In this document: positions 48,898 to 57,331 of the stretch, piece after piece | Position numbering within the stretch: the first letter of the stretch is position 1 | Layout: the number at the start of each line of letters is the position of its first letter | Assembly (NCBI GenBank): GCA_034428935.1 | Contig: DAOUHB010000157.1 | Location: forward strand, 1 to 62,566 | Length of the DNA: 62,566 bases | Source: JAAYZQ01 sp034428935 | Lineage (GTDB): Bacteria; Chloroflexota; Anaerolineae; JAAYZQ01 | Reading direction: 5' to 3' | Translations under genes and position numbers: made by a program | Notes under the pieces: model-generated | The model's input: only the letters and a program-made list of their open reading frames with translations | Database searches by the model: none | Told to the model about the DNA's origin: nothing

Positions 48898-49899
48898 ATG
48901 CAAGGACTGGCTATGTCGTGGACCCGCTTTCGTGTCAGACTGGGAAACATGCCCGAAGGGGTGGCTCTCATCAGCTTTCTTGTGGTGTTTCTCTTTTTCT
49001 CGGTGGCCGCCCCCAATTTCCTCACCTCGCTGGCCCTGGCCGACATCCTTACCTTTGGCAGCATCATGGGCATCATTGTCGTCGGCGTCGCCATGCTGAT
49101 GATTGCCGGCGAGTTCGACCTTTCGGTGGGCTCGAGCTTTGCCGTGGCCAGCTACGTGTGGGCCATCCTCATGAACGCCGGCATGCCCCCCCTGGCAGCC
49201 ATGGTTCTTGCTGTGCTCAGCTCCGTAGTCCTGGGCGCCGTCAATGGACTGGTGGTGATCTGGTCCGGGCTGCCGTCTTTCATCGTGACCCTGGGTACTA
49301 TGTTGGCCTATCGCGGCATCGCCCGGGGCATCGGCGGCAGCGACTTTGCCAAGTTCACGGGCGAGCGGCCTTTTCTGTTCGACTTCTTGAATGGGCCGAT
49401 GACTTCCGTCAATGCCCTTTTCGCGCAGGGCACCGGCCTGCGGGTTTCGATCATCTGGTTCTTTCTCATCGCTATCATAATGGCCTGGATTCTGAACCGC
49501 ACGCGCTTTGGCAACTGGGTCTTGGCGACCGGCGGTAACCCCGCCGCTGCCCTGGAGCAGGGTGTGCCGGTCAAGCGCGTGAAGCTGCTTTCCTTTATGC
49601 TGGTTGGCCTCCTGGTGGGCCTGGCCAGCGTCATGCAGTTCGCCCACCGCACCAGCGTGGACCCGGTGCGGGGTGAAGGCTGGGAGCTGGTGGCCGTGTC
49701 GGCCTCGGTCATCGGGGGTGTATCCCTGAATGGCGGCTCGGGTACCATCATCGGCGCCGCCCTGGGCATGCTGTTGTTGATGACACTGGATCAGGGACTC
49801 GTGCTCATGGGGGTGTCGGTCCAGATCTTTCGGGCCATCGCCGGTGGGATCTTGATCCTGGCGGCGATCCTGAATGCTTACCTGGGCCGCGAGAGTTAG
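48898..49899 (+). CDS. ABC sugar transporter permease (RbsC type), first
   Basis: This 333-residue inner-membrane permease of the ribose/inositol-type ABC importers has about eight to ten helices. The conserved GEFDLSVGSSFAVASYVWA after helix 2, GLPSFIVTLGTM, TRFGNWVLATGGNPAAA and the C-terminal GGVSLNGGSGTIIGA are RbsC family marks. The ATG at 48898 has AAGGAAGAGG upstream; ATG 48871 is possible. It is paired with a second permease at 52182-53186, so the channel is probably a heterodimer. The binding-protein gene lies between the two. Confidence 0.93.
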   Translation: MQGLAMSWTRFRVRLGNMPEGVALISFLVVFLFFSVAAPNFLTSLALADILTFGSIMGIIVVGVAMLMIAGEFDLSVGSSFAVASYVWAILMNAGMPPLAAMVLAVLSSVVLGAVNGLVVIWSGLPSFIVTLGTMLAYRGIARGIGGSDFAKFTGERPFLFDFLNGPMTSVNALFAQGTGLRVSIIWFFLIAIIMAWILNRTRFGNWVLATGGNPAAALEQGVPVKRVKLLSFMLVGLLVGLASVMQFAHRTSVDPVRGEGWELVAVSASVIGGVSLNGGSGTIIGAALGMLLLMTLDQGLVLMGVSVQIFRAIAGGILILAAILNAYLGRES

Positions 49900-50081
49900 G
49901 GTGATGCTTTTTGGTTTCAATGGCCTGTCATGGGCCACTCGTAGCAGAGCATGGAGTCCGGAAGGGAGGTGATGCTATCCGTGCGACACGCGTTTGACAG
50001 ACCAAGGGGGCAGCCTCCGGGGGAGCTGCCTCGAAGGAAGATCAATCTTTTGCTCGAACACAAAACGAAGGGGAGGAGAAC

Positions 50082-52085
50082 ATGTCGAAAAAACTATCGA
50101 CGCTAATGGCCCTGCTGGTTATCGTAACCATGCTGGTGGCCGCCTGTGGCGCGACGCCTGAGCCTGCTCCTGAGCCGACCCAGGCCGAAACGCAGCCCGA
50201 GCCGACCCAGGCCGAGGCGCAGCCCGAGCCGACCCAGGCCGAAGTGCAGCCTGAGCCAACGGCCGAAGAGGCGCAGCCAGAACCGACCGCTGTGCCCGAA
50301 GAGCCTGAGCCTGAACCGGCCGGCGATGCGGCAACCAAGCCGCTCAAGATCTATGCCGTGCAGCACGCCCTCTGTGCCTGGGACTCGTTCTGGTGCACGG
50401 TGGAAGACGGGCTGAAAACGGCGGGCGATCAGATGGGTGTCGAGGTGACCATCCTGGGCCCCGACAAGTTTGACCTGGAAAAAGTCGCGCAGTTGATCGA
50501 GCAGGCAGTGGCTGCCCAGCCGGACGGCCTGGCACTGACGGTCACCGACGCGGACCTGTTCCGGGCGCCCATCCAGAAGGCCCTCGACGCCGGCATCCCG
50601 GTGGTGGCCTACAACGCAGGGAGTGGCCCTGTGGTGGACGGGATCGACTACCTGACCTACCTTGGCCAGGACGAGTACCAGGGCGGCTACCAGGCCGGTA
50701 ATCGCCTGGCGGCGGACGGTGGCACGGCGGGTGTGTGCATCAACCAGCAGGTGGGCCACACCGGTCTGGACCGGCGCTGCCAGGGCTTTGTGGAGGCCCT
50801 GACGGAGAATGGTATCGACGCCGAGGTGCTGGCCATCAGCGATGACCCGGCGAGCTCCCAGACGGTCATCTCGGACTACTACACCGCCAACCCCGACACC
50901 GACCTGTTCCTGACGCTGGGTCCCAACGGCGCCAACCCGTTCTACGCCTTCATGGACGCCGAAGGCCTGGCGCCTGGCGACATCAAGCACGGCACCTTTG
51001 ACCTGAGCCCGGAGATCGCGGCCAAGATCGAGGACGGCACGAGCATGTTTGGCATCGACCAGCAGCCCTTCATGCAGGGCTACGGCGCAGTGATGATGCT
51101 GACCATGGTTGGCCGCTACGGCATCCTGCCGGCGCTGCCGGTCACGGCAACTGGCCCTGGCTTTATCACCGCCGAGAACGTGGACTTTACGGTCGATGCG
51201 GAACGGCCCGTCAACCTCTACCTGGTGCAGCACGCGATGTGCGCCTGGGACGCCTTCTGGTGTGTCGTGGAAAACGGCATCGAGCGGGCGGCGGAAGAGA
51301 TGGGCGTGGAGTACACGCTTCTGGGCCCCGACAAGTTTGACCTGGAAAAAGTCGCGCAGTTGATCGAGCAGGCAGTGGCTGCCCAGCCGGACGGCCTGGC
51401 ACTGACGGTCACCGACGCGGACCTGTTCCGGGCGCCTATCGAGAAGGCCCTCGACGCCGGCATCCCGGTGGTCGGCTACAATGCCGGCAACGGCCCTGTG
51501 GTGGACGGGATCGACTACATGACCTACCTCGGCCAGGACGAGTACCAGGGCGGTTACCTGGGTGGTATGCGCCTGGCGGCGGACGGCGGCACGGCGGGTG
51601 TGTGCATCAACCAGCAGGTGGGCCACACCGGTCTGGACCGGCGCTGCCAGGGCTTTGTGGAGGCCCTGACAGAGCTGGGCATCGACGCCGAGGTGCTGGC
51701 CATCAGCGATGACCCGGCGAGTTCCCAGACGGTCATCTCGGACTACTATACCGCCAACCCCGACACCGACCTGTTCCTGACGCTGGGTCCCAACGGCGCC
51801 AACCCGTTCTACGCCTTCATGGACGCCGAAGGCCTGGCGCCTGGCGACATCAAGCACGGCACCTTTGACCTGAGCCCGGAGATCATTGCCAAGATCAAGG
51901 ACGGCACGAGCATGTTTGGCATCGACCAGCAGCCGTTCCTGCAGGGCTACGGTGCGGTGATGACGCTCATGCTCAACGTTCGCTACGGCGTGAGCTCGGC
52001 AGTGCCGGTGACAGCCACCGGCCCCGGCTTTGTTGACCTGACGAATGTCGAAGTCGTCGAGTCGCTGGCCGGCCAGTATCGCTAA
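50082..52085 (+). CDS. Sugar-binding lipoprotein with two fused periplasmic-binding domains
   Basis: This 667-residue substrate-binding protein of an RbsB-type importer is about twice the usual length. The lipoprotein signal ends LVAAC (Cys22). A Pro/Glu-rich linker has 9-residue repeats (about 31-66). Two consecutive binding domains follow, residues 86-374 and 375-663, with an exact period of 289 residues. Each has VQHA(L/M)CAWD(S/A)FWC, PDKFDLEKVAQLIEQAV, GVCINQQVGHTGLDRRC, DPASSQTVISDYYTANPD and GPNGANPFYAFMDAEGL. Both copies appear functional. GGGGAGGAG precedes the ATG. Ligand is inferred from context to be an inositol or related polyol. Confidence 0.93.
   Translation: MSKKLSTLMALLVIVTMLVAACGATPEPAPEPTQAETQPEPTQAEAQPEPTQAEVQPEPTAEEAQPEPTAVPEEPEPEPAGDAATKPLKIYAVQHALCAWDSFWCTVEDGLKTAGDQMGVEVTILGPDKFDLEKVAQLIEQAVAAQPDGLALTVTDADLFRAPIQKALDAGIPVVAYNAGSGPVVDGIDYLTYLGQDEYQGGYQAGNRLAADGGTAGVCINQQVGHTGLDRRCQGFVEALTENGIDAEVLAISDDPASSQTVISDYYTANPDTDLFLTLGPNGANPFYAFMDAEGLAPGDIKHGTFDLSPEIAAKIEDGTSMFGIDQQPFMQGYGAVMMLTMVGRYGILPALPVTATGPGFITAENVDFTVDAERPVNLYLVQHAMCAWDAFWCVVENGIERAAEEMGVEYTLLGPDKFDLEKVAQLIEQAVAAQPDGLALTVTDADLFRAPIEKALDAGIPVVGYNAGNGPVVDGIDYMTYLGQDEYQGGYLGGMRLAADGGTAGVCINQQVGHTGLDRRCQGFVEALTELGIDAEVLAISDDPASSQTVISDYYTANPDTDLFLTLGPNGANPFYAFMDAEGLAPGDIKHGTFDLSPEIIAKIKDGTSMFGIDQQPFLQGYGAVMTLMLNVRYGVSSAVPVTATGPGFVDLTNVEVVESLAGQYR
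50172..50279 (+). repeat. 27-bp tandem repeat coding for the lipoprotein linker
   Basis: Four units of 27 bp encode EPTQAETQP, EPTQAEAQP, EPTQAEVQP and EPTAEEAQP. They form a flexible spacer between the lipid anchor and the first binding domain. Confidence 0.85.
50337..51203 (+). repeat. First copy of the duplicated sugar-binding domain
   Basis: This 867-bp unit (289 codons) is followed directly by a second copy. Long stretches are identical in DNA, such as the block starting at 50456 and its counterpart at 51323, so duplication is recent or is kept by gene conversion. Confidence 0.9.
51204..52070 (+). repeat. Second copy of the duplicated sugar-binding domain
   Basis: This is the direct repeat of 50337-51203 with no linker between. 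Differences cluster at the N-terminal strand (RPVNLYLVQHAMC versus KPLKIYAVQHALC) and at GIERAAEEMGVEYTLL versus GLKTAGDQMGVEVTIL. Confidence 0.9.
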
Positions 52086-52101
52086 TCGTAAATGATCGTC
52101 G

Positions 52102-52131
52102 GGTAGGGGCGCAGCGCGCTGCGCCCCTACC
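52102..52131. other. Perfect 30-bp palindrome after the binding-protein gene
   Basis: GGTAGGGGCGCAGC and its complement face each other with a 2-base centre, 17 bp after the stop codon. No T-run follows. Such stems between binding-protein and permease genes usually protect the upstream mRNA and lower downstream expression. A dispersed repeat unit is also possible. Confidence 0.7.
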
Positions 52132-52181
52132 ATCCCTCTTCCTGCCGAGGTGGGGGAAGAGGAAAGAGGAGGTGAGAAACG

Positions 52182-53186
52182 GTGGCCAGAGCGGCGACCC
52201 TGCAAAAATCGATTGTGCGCCAGGGGCTCGAGTCGCCCATCGCCGGGCCGGTGATCACGTTTGTCGGTGTTTTCATTATCTTTTCGATTTTCGTGCCGAA
52301 TTTCATGACGATGCGGTCGATCACCGGCATTATCAACGCGGCAACTCTGACGGGGGTTATTACGGTCGGCGTCACCTTGTTGATGATTGCCGGCGAGTTT
52401 GACCTGTCGGTAGGGGCAATCATGGCCATCGGCGCCTTTATCTTTGGCGCTGGAACCATGGCGGGCATGAATCCGGCCCTCGCGGTGGTCCTGGCCCTGG
52501 CTGCTTCGGCGATCCTCGGCGCCATTAATGGCTTTATCCTGATCTTGACCGGCATCCCCTCTTTCATCGTCACTCTCGGCACGCAGTATCTCTACCGCGG
52601 TGCGCTCTATGTGCTGTCCACGGGTATCATGCTCCAGACCGTCGGCGACGTTCCCATCTACAATGTGTTCAACGGCCGGATGGCCTTCATCGCCGACGCC
52701 ATCCGGGGTGCCAACTTCCGGACGTCGATTTTCTGGCTCCTGGGTGTCGTCCTCCTCGTCCAGATCCTGCTGGTCCGCACCCGCTTTGGCAACCACGTGT
52801 TTGCCGCGGGCGGCGCCAAGCTGGCGGCCCGGGCCACGGGCGTGAGCATCACTCGCACCAAGCTTGCCTGCTTTGTCATCTCGGGCATCCTGGCGGGCCT
52901 GGCAGGGATCATGCTCTTTAGCCAGTTCAAGACGGCCAAGATCGCGACCGGGGCAGGAGAGGAGCTGAACGCCATCGCCGCGGCCGTCGTCGGTGGGACG
53001 CTGTTGACCGGTGGGTCGGGGAGTATTCTTGGCGCCCTTCTTGGCGTCTTGACCATCAGCATGTTGCGCACGGGCGTCGTCCTGCTCAACCTGCCGTTCA
53101 TTCCTGCCGACAATTTTGTTGCGGTCGTCGGTGTGACCATCGTCCTGGCGGCCATCTTTAACAACTGGATTCGCAAGCAGGCCTAG
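52182..53186 (+). CDS. ABC sugar transporter permease (RbsC type), second
   Basis: This 334-residue permease is a paralogue of the one at 48898. GEFDLSVGAIMAIGAF, GIPSFIVTLGTQYLYRG, TRFGNHVFAAGGAKLAARA and GGTLLTGGSGSILGALLG are the matching family marks. The GTG at 52182 has AGGAGGTGAG upstream. Together with the other permease and the ATPase it forms the membrane part of the importer. It follows the binding protein across the strong palindrome. Confidence 0.93.
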   Translation: MARAATLQKSIVRQGLESPIAGPVITFVGVFIIFSIFVPNFMTMRSITGIINAATLTGVITVGVTLLMIAGEFDLSVGAIMAIGAFIFGAGTMAGMNPALAVVLALAASAILGAINGFILILTGIPSFIVTLGTQYLYRGALYVLSTGIMLQTVGDVPIYNVFNGRMAFIADAIRGANFRTSIFWLLGVVLLVQILLVRTRFGNHVFAAGGAKLAARATGVSITRTKLACFVISGILAGLAGIMLFSQFKTAKIATGAGEELNAIAAAVVGGTLLTGGSGSILGALLGVLTISMLRTGVVLLNLPFIPADNFVAVVGVTIVLAAIFNNWIRKQA

Positions 53187-53268
53187 AGCGAGGAGTGGAG
53201 GTACGAAATTCGTGGATTCGGAACTCAAATCGAGCCAGATCGAGTTCGCGAGGAGGGAGGTAGGGAAT

Positions 53269-54045
53269 ATGAGTGATAACGGCCCATGTGACGATCTCAA
53301 CGTACCGGTCGTCCGCATGGAGAACATTGTCAAGCGCTTTGGCACCATCACGGCGCTGAACGGCGTCGATTTCACCGTGCATCGTCACGAGGTGGTGGGG
53401 CTGTTGGGCGACAACGGGGCGGGCAAGTCGACATTGATCAAGGTGCTGACGGGCGTTCACACGCCCACAAGCGGCAAGATCTATATCGATGGCCAGCTTG
53501 TGCAGATTCCCTCCCCCCGGGAGGCACGGGCCCTGGGCATCGAGACCTGCTACCAGGACCTGGCCCTGGTGCCCCTGATGAGCATTACCCGCAACTTTTT
53601 CCTGGGGCGGGAGGTCACGCGTGGGCTGGGGAATCTCCTCCGGTGGCTCGACCTGCGCCAGATGGACCAGGAGTCGCGACAGGCGCTTCAGGACATCGGC
53701 ATCAAGATCCGCTCGCCGCGAGAAAAGGTGGGCAAGCTGTCGGGTGGCGAGCGCCAGTCCATCGCCATCGGCCGCGCCAAGTATTTTGGCGCGAAACTCC
53801 TCATCCTCGACGAGCCGACCTCGGCCCTGTCGGTGGGCGAGACGCACAAGGTTCTGACCTATACGCTGAACGCCAAGGAGCGGGGCCTGGGCGTGATCTT
53901 TATCACCCACAACGTGGGCCACGTCTACCAGGTGGCCGACCGCTTCACCATCATCCGCCACGGTGAGATGGTGGGTACCTACAGCCGGGACGAGGTGACC
54001 GAGAAGGACATTGCGGCCCTCATCACCGGGGAGCGGGTGAGGTAA
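53269..54045 (+). CDS. ABC sugar transporter ATPase, single-domain
   Basis: This 258-residue ATPase has Walker A GDNGAGKST, signature KLSGGERQS, Walker B LLILDEPTSAL and the H-loop IFITHNVGHVY. Ribose-type importers usually have two fused ATPase domains (RbsA, about 500 residues); here only one is present, so a homodimer is expected. ATG 53269 with GGAGGGAGG upstream is chosen. A GTG at 53212, also preceded by GGAGG, would add 19 residues. The next gene starts 3 bp after the stop. Confidence 0.92.
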   Translation: MSDNGPCDDLNVPVVRMENIVKRFGTITALNGVDFTVHRHEVVGLLGDNGAGKSTLIKVLTGVHTPTSGKIYIDGQLVQIPSPREARALGIETCYQDLALVPLMSITRNFFLGREVTRGLGNLLRWLDLRQMDQESRQALQDIGIKIRSPREKVGKLSGGERQSIAIGRAKYFGAKLLILDEPTSALSVGETHKVLTYTLNAKERGLGVIFITHNVGHVYQVADRFTIIRHGEMVGTYSRDEVTEKDIAALITGERVR

Positions 54046-54048
54046 GGG

Positions 54049-55296
54049 ATGGAGATGAGGAACCCTTCCCCCCAGCCCCGATCCGGCCCGCCTGCGCCTG
54101 GACCGCACGCACAGGCGTTGGGTCCTGCGCCGAGCGGAGGGAAAGGGGAGGCGAGGGACCGGCTGCAAAGGGCACTGGCTCAACAGGAGCCGGATCGCGT
54201 CCCGTTTGACCTGGGAGGCACGGGCCTGACGACGCTGCACGTAACCGCCTACCGCAATTTGCGCCAATACCTTGGCCTGCCGCCGGTGGATGTGCGCGTG
54301 GCGCACATGGCGGAGCAGTTGGCGGACGTGGATGAGGACGTGGCCGACAGGCTCCAGGCCGACGTGCGTCCCGTCCGGCCGGGATTCCCGGAGGGCTTTC
54401 AGTACACGTTCGAGGACCAGGGGGCGTACGAAGCATATCACGACGAGTGGGGCATCGGCTGGCGCAAGCCCAGGGACGGCGGCTTTTACTACGACATGTA
54501 CGACCACCCGCTGGCCGGGGCCGGGAGCGTGGACGAGCTGCTGGCTTATCCCTTTCCCGACCCCCTGGATCCCGCCCGTTTTGCCTCCCTCCGCTCCGAC
54601 GCCGAGGCCGTCCTGGCCACGGGCAGGGCGGCGGTCCTGGCCGGGCCGTGCTCGGGCATCGCCGAGATGGTCTCCTGGATGCGAGGGTACGAGAACTTTT
54701 ACATAGACCTGGCGGCCAACCCGGACATGATCACGGCGCTCCTGGACCGGCTGGTGGATTTCAAGTGCGCCTACTGGGAGCGGGCCCTGGCCGAGGTCGG
54801 TGACCTGGTGGACGTGGTCATCGAGGCGGATGACCTGGCCGGCCAGCACGGCATGCTCCTCTCGCCGCGGACCTACCGCCGCCTGATCAAGCCGCGACAT
54901 GCCCGCCTGTTCTCGTTCATCAAGGCCACGGCCCCGGTCAAGATCTTTTTCCACTCCTGCGGCGCGGTGCGGCCCATCATCCCCGACCTCATCGAGGCCG
55001 GGATCGACATCCTGAACCCTGTCCAGGTCAGCGCCGCGGGCATGGACCCCCAGGAGCTAAAGCGCGAGTTTGGCCGCGACCTGGTGTTCTGGGGCGGGGG
55101 CGTGGACACGCAGCAGGTGCTGGGTACGGGCACCCCTCAACAGGTGCGCGACGACGTGCGGCGCAACGTGGAGGCCCTGGCGCCGGGCGGCGGGTTCGTC
55201 TTTGCCGCCGTCCACGACATCCAGGCCAACGTGCCGCCCGAGAACATCGTGGCCATGTGGGAGGCCTGGCGGGACTTTGGGGTTCGGAGTTCATAG
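54049..55296 (+). CDS. Uroporphyrinogen decarboxylase (UroD)-family protein
   Basis: A 415-residue UroD-superfamily TIM barrel. LAQQEPDRVPFDLGG begins the fold. GPCSGIAEMVSWMRG, IEADDLAGQHGMLLSP and KIFFHSCGAVRPIIPDL follow, the last with the His-Cys pair used for zinc in MtaA/CmuA-type methyltransferases. GGGVDTQQVLGTGTPQQV resembles that branch too. True HemE is about 350 residues, with different motifs and genomic partners. The first about 36 residues are Pro/Gly-rich and encoded by a dyad-rich DNA stretch, so they may not belong to the fold. Placed inside the inositol-type operon; function there is unknown. Confidence 0.8.
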   Translation: MEMRNPSPQPRSGPPAPGPHAQALGPAPSGGKGEARDRLQRALAQQEPDRVPFDLGGTGLTTLHVTAYRNLRQYLGLPPVDVRVAHMAEQLADVDEDVADRLQADVRPVRPGFPEGFQYTFEDQGAYEAYHDEWGIGWRKPRDGGFYYDMYDHPLAGAGSVDELLAYPFPDPLDPARFASLRSDAEAVLATGRAAVLAGPCSGIAEMVSWMRGYENFYIDLAANPDMITALLDRLVDFKCAYWERALAEVGDLVDVVIEADDLAGQHGMLLSPRTYRRLIKPRHARLFSFIKATAPVKIFFHSCGAVRPIIPDLIEAGIDILNPVQVSAAGMDPQELKREFGRDLVFWGGGVDTQQVLGTGTPQQVRDDVRRNVEALAPGGGFVFAAVHDIQANVPPENIVAMWEAWRDFGVRSS

Positions 55297-55328
55297 ACTG
55301 GTAGATTTGGGAGGTCAAGGGAGAAGGC

Positions 55329-56180
55329 ATGGAGGAACGTAACAGGCAGGGTGCTCACCCAGGCGGATTGGGTGCTTGTACCTGGCTCTTTGGCGAGATG
55401 CCGCTGGCCGAGGTCGCGCGCCGGCTGCGCGCCCTGGAATTCGATGGTGTCGAGCTGCTGGGCGACCTGTCGCTGTACGGCGCCGCCGAGGCCGGCCAGA
55501 TCCTGCGAGACAATGGCCTGGAGGTGTTCTCGCTGACGCCGGCCGACGTGGACCTGGCGCACCCGGACCCGGCGGTGCGGGGCGAGGCAGTGGACTACTA
55601 TCTGCGCTTCGTGGATTTTGCAGCGGAGCTTGGCCAACCCCTGGTGGCCTGTCACGGGCAGGTTGGCCGGGTCAAGGCCATCAGCAGCCAGGCCGAAGAG
55701 CGGGCCGGTTTCGTGGCCGCGGTGCGCCAGGTGGCCATGCGGGCCGAAGCGGTCGGCCTTCGCCTGGTGATGGAGGTCCTGAACCGCTACGAGGCCCACC
55801 TGCTGAACACCGCCGCCGAGGCGGTCGCGTTTATCGACGACGTGGGCTCGGACCACCTGGGGATCCTGTTGGATGCCTACCACATGAACATCGAAGAGGC
55901 CGATCCGGCGTGGGCCATTCGCTGCGCGGGCGATCGGCTCTGGCTCTACCACGCCGCCGACTCGAACCGCCAGGGCATCGGCCGCGGCCACACCGACTGG
56001 GACGCGCAGATGGCCGCGCTAAAGGACGTCGGCTACCGCGGCCCCATCGTCGTGGAATGCACCGCTCCGGGCCCCAACCCCTTCACGCCCATCAAAGACG
56101 AGGGCTCGCTGCCCTGGCTGGAGACCTACCTGCGGGAATCCCGGGCGTGGCTCCTCGACCACGGTCCGCTCGCGAGCTAG
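55329..56180 (+). CDS. Sugar phosphate isomerase/epimerase-like TIM barrel
   Basis: This 283-residue xylose-isomerase-like TIM barrel (AP endonuclease 2 superfamily) has metal and substrate residues in LVMEVLNRYEAH (Glu), ILLDAYHMNIEEAD (Asp, His), LWLYHAADSNRQGIGRGHTDW (His) and IVVECTAPG (Glu). These are shared with IolO, IolE and ketose 3-epimerases. It is a paralogue of the 60194-61039 protein. It could act on a different keto-inositol or keto-sugar acid intermediate. The ATG at 55329 is 32 bp after the preceding stop. Confidence 0.85.
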   Translation: MEERNRQGAHPGGLGACTWLFGEMPLAEVARRLRALEFDGVELLGDLSLYGAAEAGQILRDNGLEVFSLTPADVDLAHPDPAVRGEAVDYYLRFVDFAAELGQPLVACHGQVGRVKAISSQAEERAGFVAAVRQVAMRAEAVGLRLVMEVLNRYEAHLLNTAAEAVAFIDDVGSDHLGILLDAYHMNIEEADPAWAIRCAGDRLWLYHAADSNRQGIGRGHTDWDAQMAALKDVGYRGPIVVECTAPGPNPFTPIKDEGSLPWLETYLRESRAWLLDHGPLAS

Positions 56181-56284
56181 AGCCCGGCCGCGGATACCGG
56201 CTACGGGTGCTCGCGTGTCGGGCATCGGCGGGCGTGTAATGGGTAGATGAAGCACATTCCGCAGTTGTCAAAGGAGTCTAATCT

Positions 56285-57322
56285 GTGAACGAGATCAACG
56301 TCGGCGTTATCGGTGCGGGGCGGATCGGCCGGGTTCACGCCGAGAACCTGGCCTATCGCATCCCCGAAGCCAACCTGGTTGCCATTTCTGACGTGTTTGT
56401 CGCCGCGGCGGAAAAGTTGGCCGCCGAATTGCCTGCCCCGCCGGACAGGCCGGGGGGGGTGTCGGCCTACCAGGATCACCGCCGCATCCTCGACGATCCG
56501 GCCATCGACGCCGTGCTCATTTGCTCCAGCACCGACACCCACGCGCGCTTTATGGAAGAAGCCGCCCAGGCGGGCAAGCAGATCTTTTGCGAGAAGCCCA
56601 TCGCCCTGGACCTGGCGGCCATCGATCGCGCCCTGGAGGTCGTCAAGCAGGCTGGCGTCAAGCTGCAGATCGGCTTCAACCGTCGGTTCGATCCGAACTT
56701 CCGGCGGGTGCACGACGTGGTTGCCGAGGGCCAGATCGGCCAGCCCCACGTGCTGCGTATCACCAGCCGCGACCCGCTGCCGCCGCCCATCGACTATGTG
56801 CGCGTGTCGGGCGGCATCTTTCTGGACATGACCATCCACGACTTTGATATGGCCCGCTTCCTCATGGGCCAGGAGGTCGAGTCGGTCTATGCCGCGGCGG
56901 GGGTGATGGTCGACCCGCGCATTGGCGAGGTGGGCGACGTGGACACGGCGGTGGTCACGCTGCATTTTGTCGATGGCTCCCTGGGCGTCATCGACAACAG
57001 TCGGCAGGCCGTCTATGGCTACGACCAGAGGGTGGAGGTGTTTGGTAGCGCCGGGGTAGTGACGGCCGACAACAACTATCCCAACACGGCCATGATCAGC
57101 GACGCCAAGCGCGTGCATCGCGACCTGCCCCTCAACTTTTTCATGGAGCGCTACGTCGATTCGTACGTGAACGAGATGCGCGCCTTTGTCGACTGCGTGG
57201 TGAACGATGCCCCGCCGCCGGTCACCGGCCTCGACGGCCGGATCCCGGTGGTCATGGGCTATGCCGCGAAACAGTCGGTGGCCGAGGGGCGCCCGGTGCG
57301 CCTGGACGAGGTAGGAGGCTAA
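56285..57322 (+). CDS. iolG: Inositol 2-dehydrogenase-like oxidoreductase (Gfo/Idh/MocA)
   Basis: This 345-residue NAD-dependent dehydrogenase matches inositol 2-dehydrogenases, which oxidise myo-inositol to scyllo-inosose. The Rossmann motif is VGVIGAGRIGRVHAENLA, and CEKPIALDLAAID carries the catalytic Lys of the EKP motif. FNRRFDPNFRRVHDVV and DMTIHDFDMARFLMG (with the catalytic Asp and His) are typical of IolG. The GTG start has AAAGGAG upstream. It is followed after 9 bp by a second member of the family. Confidence 0.88.
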   Translation: MNEINVGVIGAGRIGRVHAENLAYRIPEANLVAISDVFVAAAEKLAAELPAPPDRPGGVSAYQDHRRILDDPAIDAVLICSSTDTHARFMEEAAQAGKQIFCEKPIALDLAAIDRALEVVKQAGVKLQIGFNRRFDPNFRRVHDVVAEGQIGQPHVLRITSRDPLPPPIDYVRVSGGIFLDMTIHDFDMARFLMGQEVESVYAAAGVMVDPRIGEVGDVDTAVVTLHFVDGSLGVIDNSRQAVYGYDQRVEVFGSAGVVTADNNYPNTAMISDAKRVHRDLPLNFFMERYVDSYVNEMRAFVDCVVNDAPPPVTGLDGRIPVVMGYAAKQSVAEGRPVRLDEVGG

Positions 57323-57331
57323 GCTGGCCCG

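Noticed and set aside
50103..53375. 1090-codon open frame on the minus strand
   Set aside because: It is the antisense of the binding protein and permease genes; the internal repetition is caused by the duplicated binding domains.
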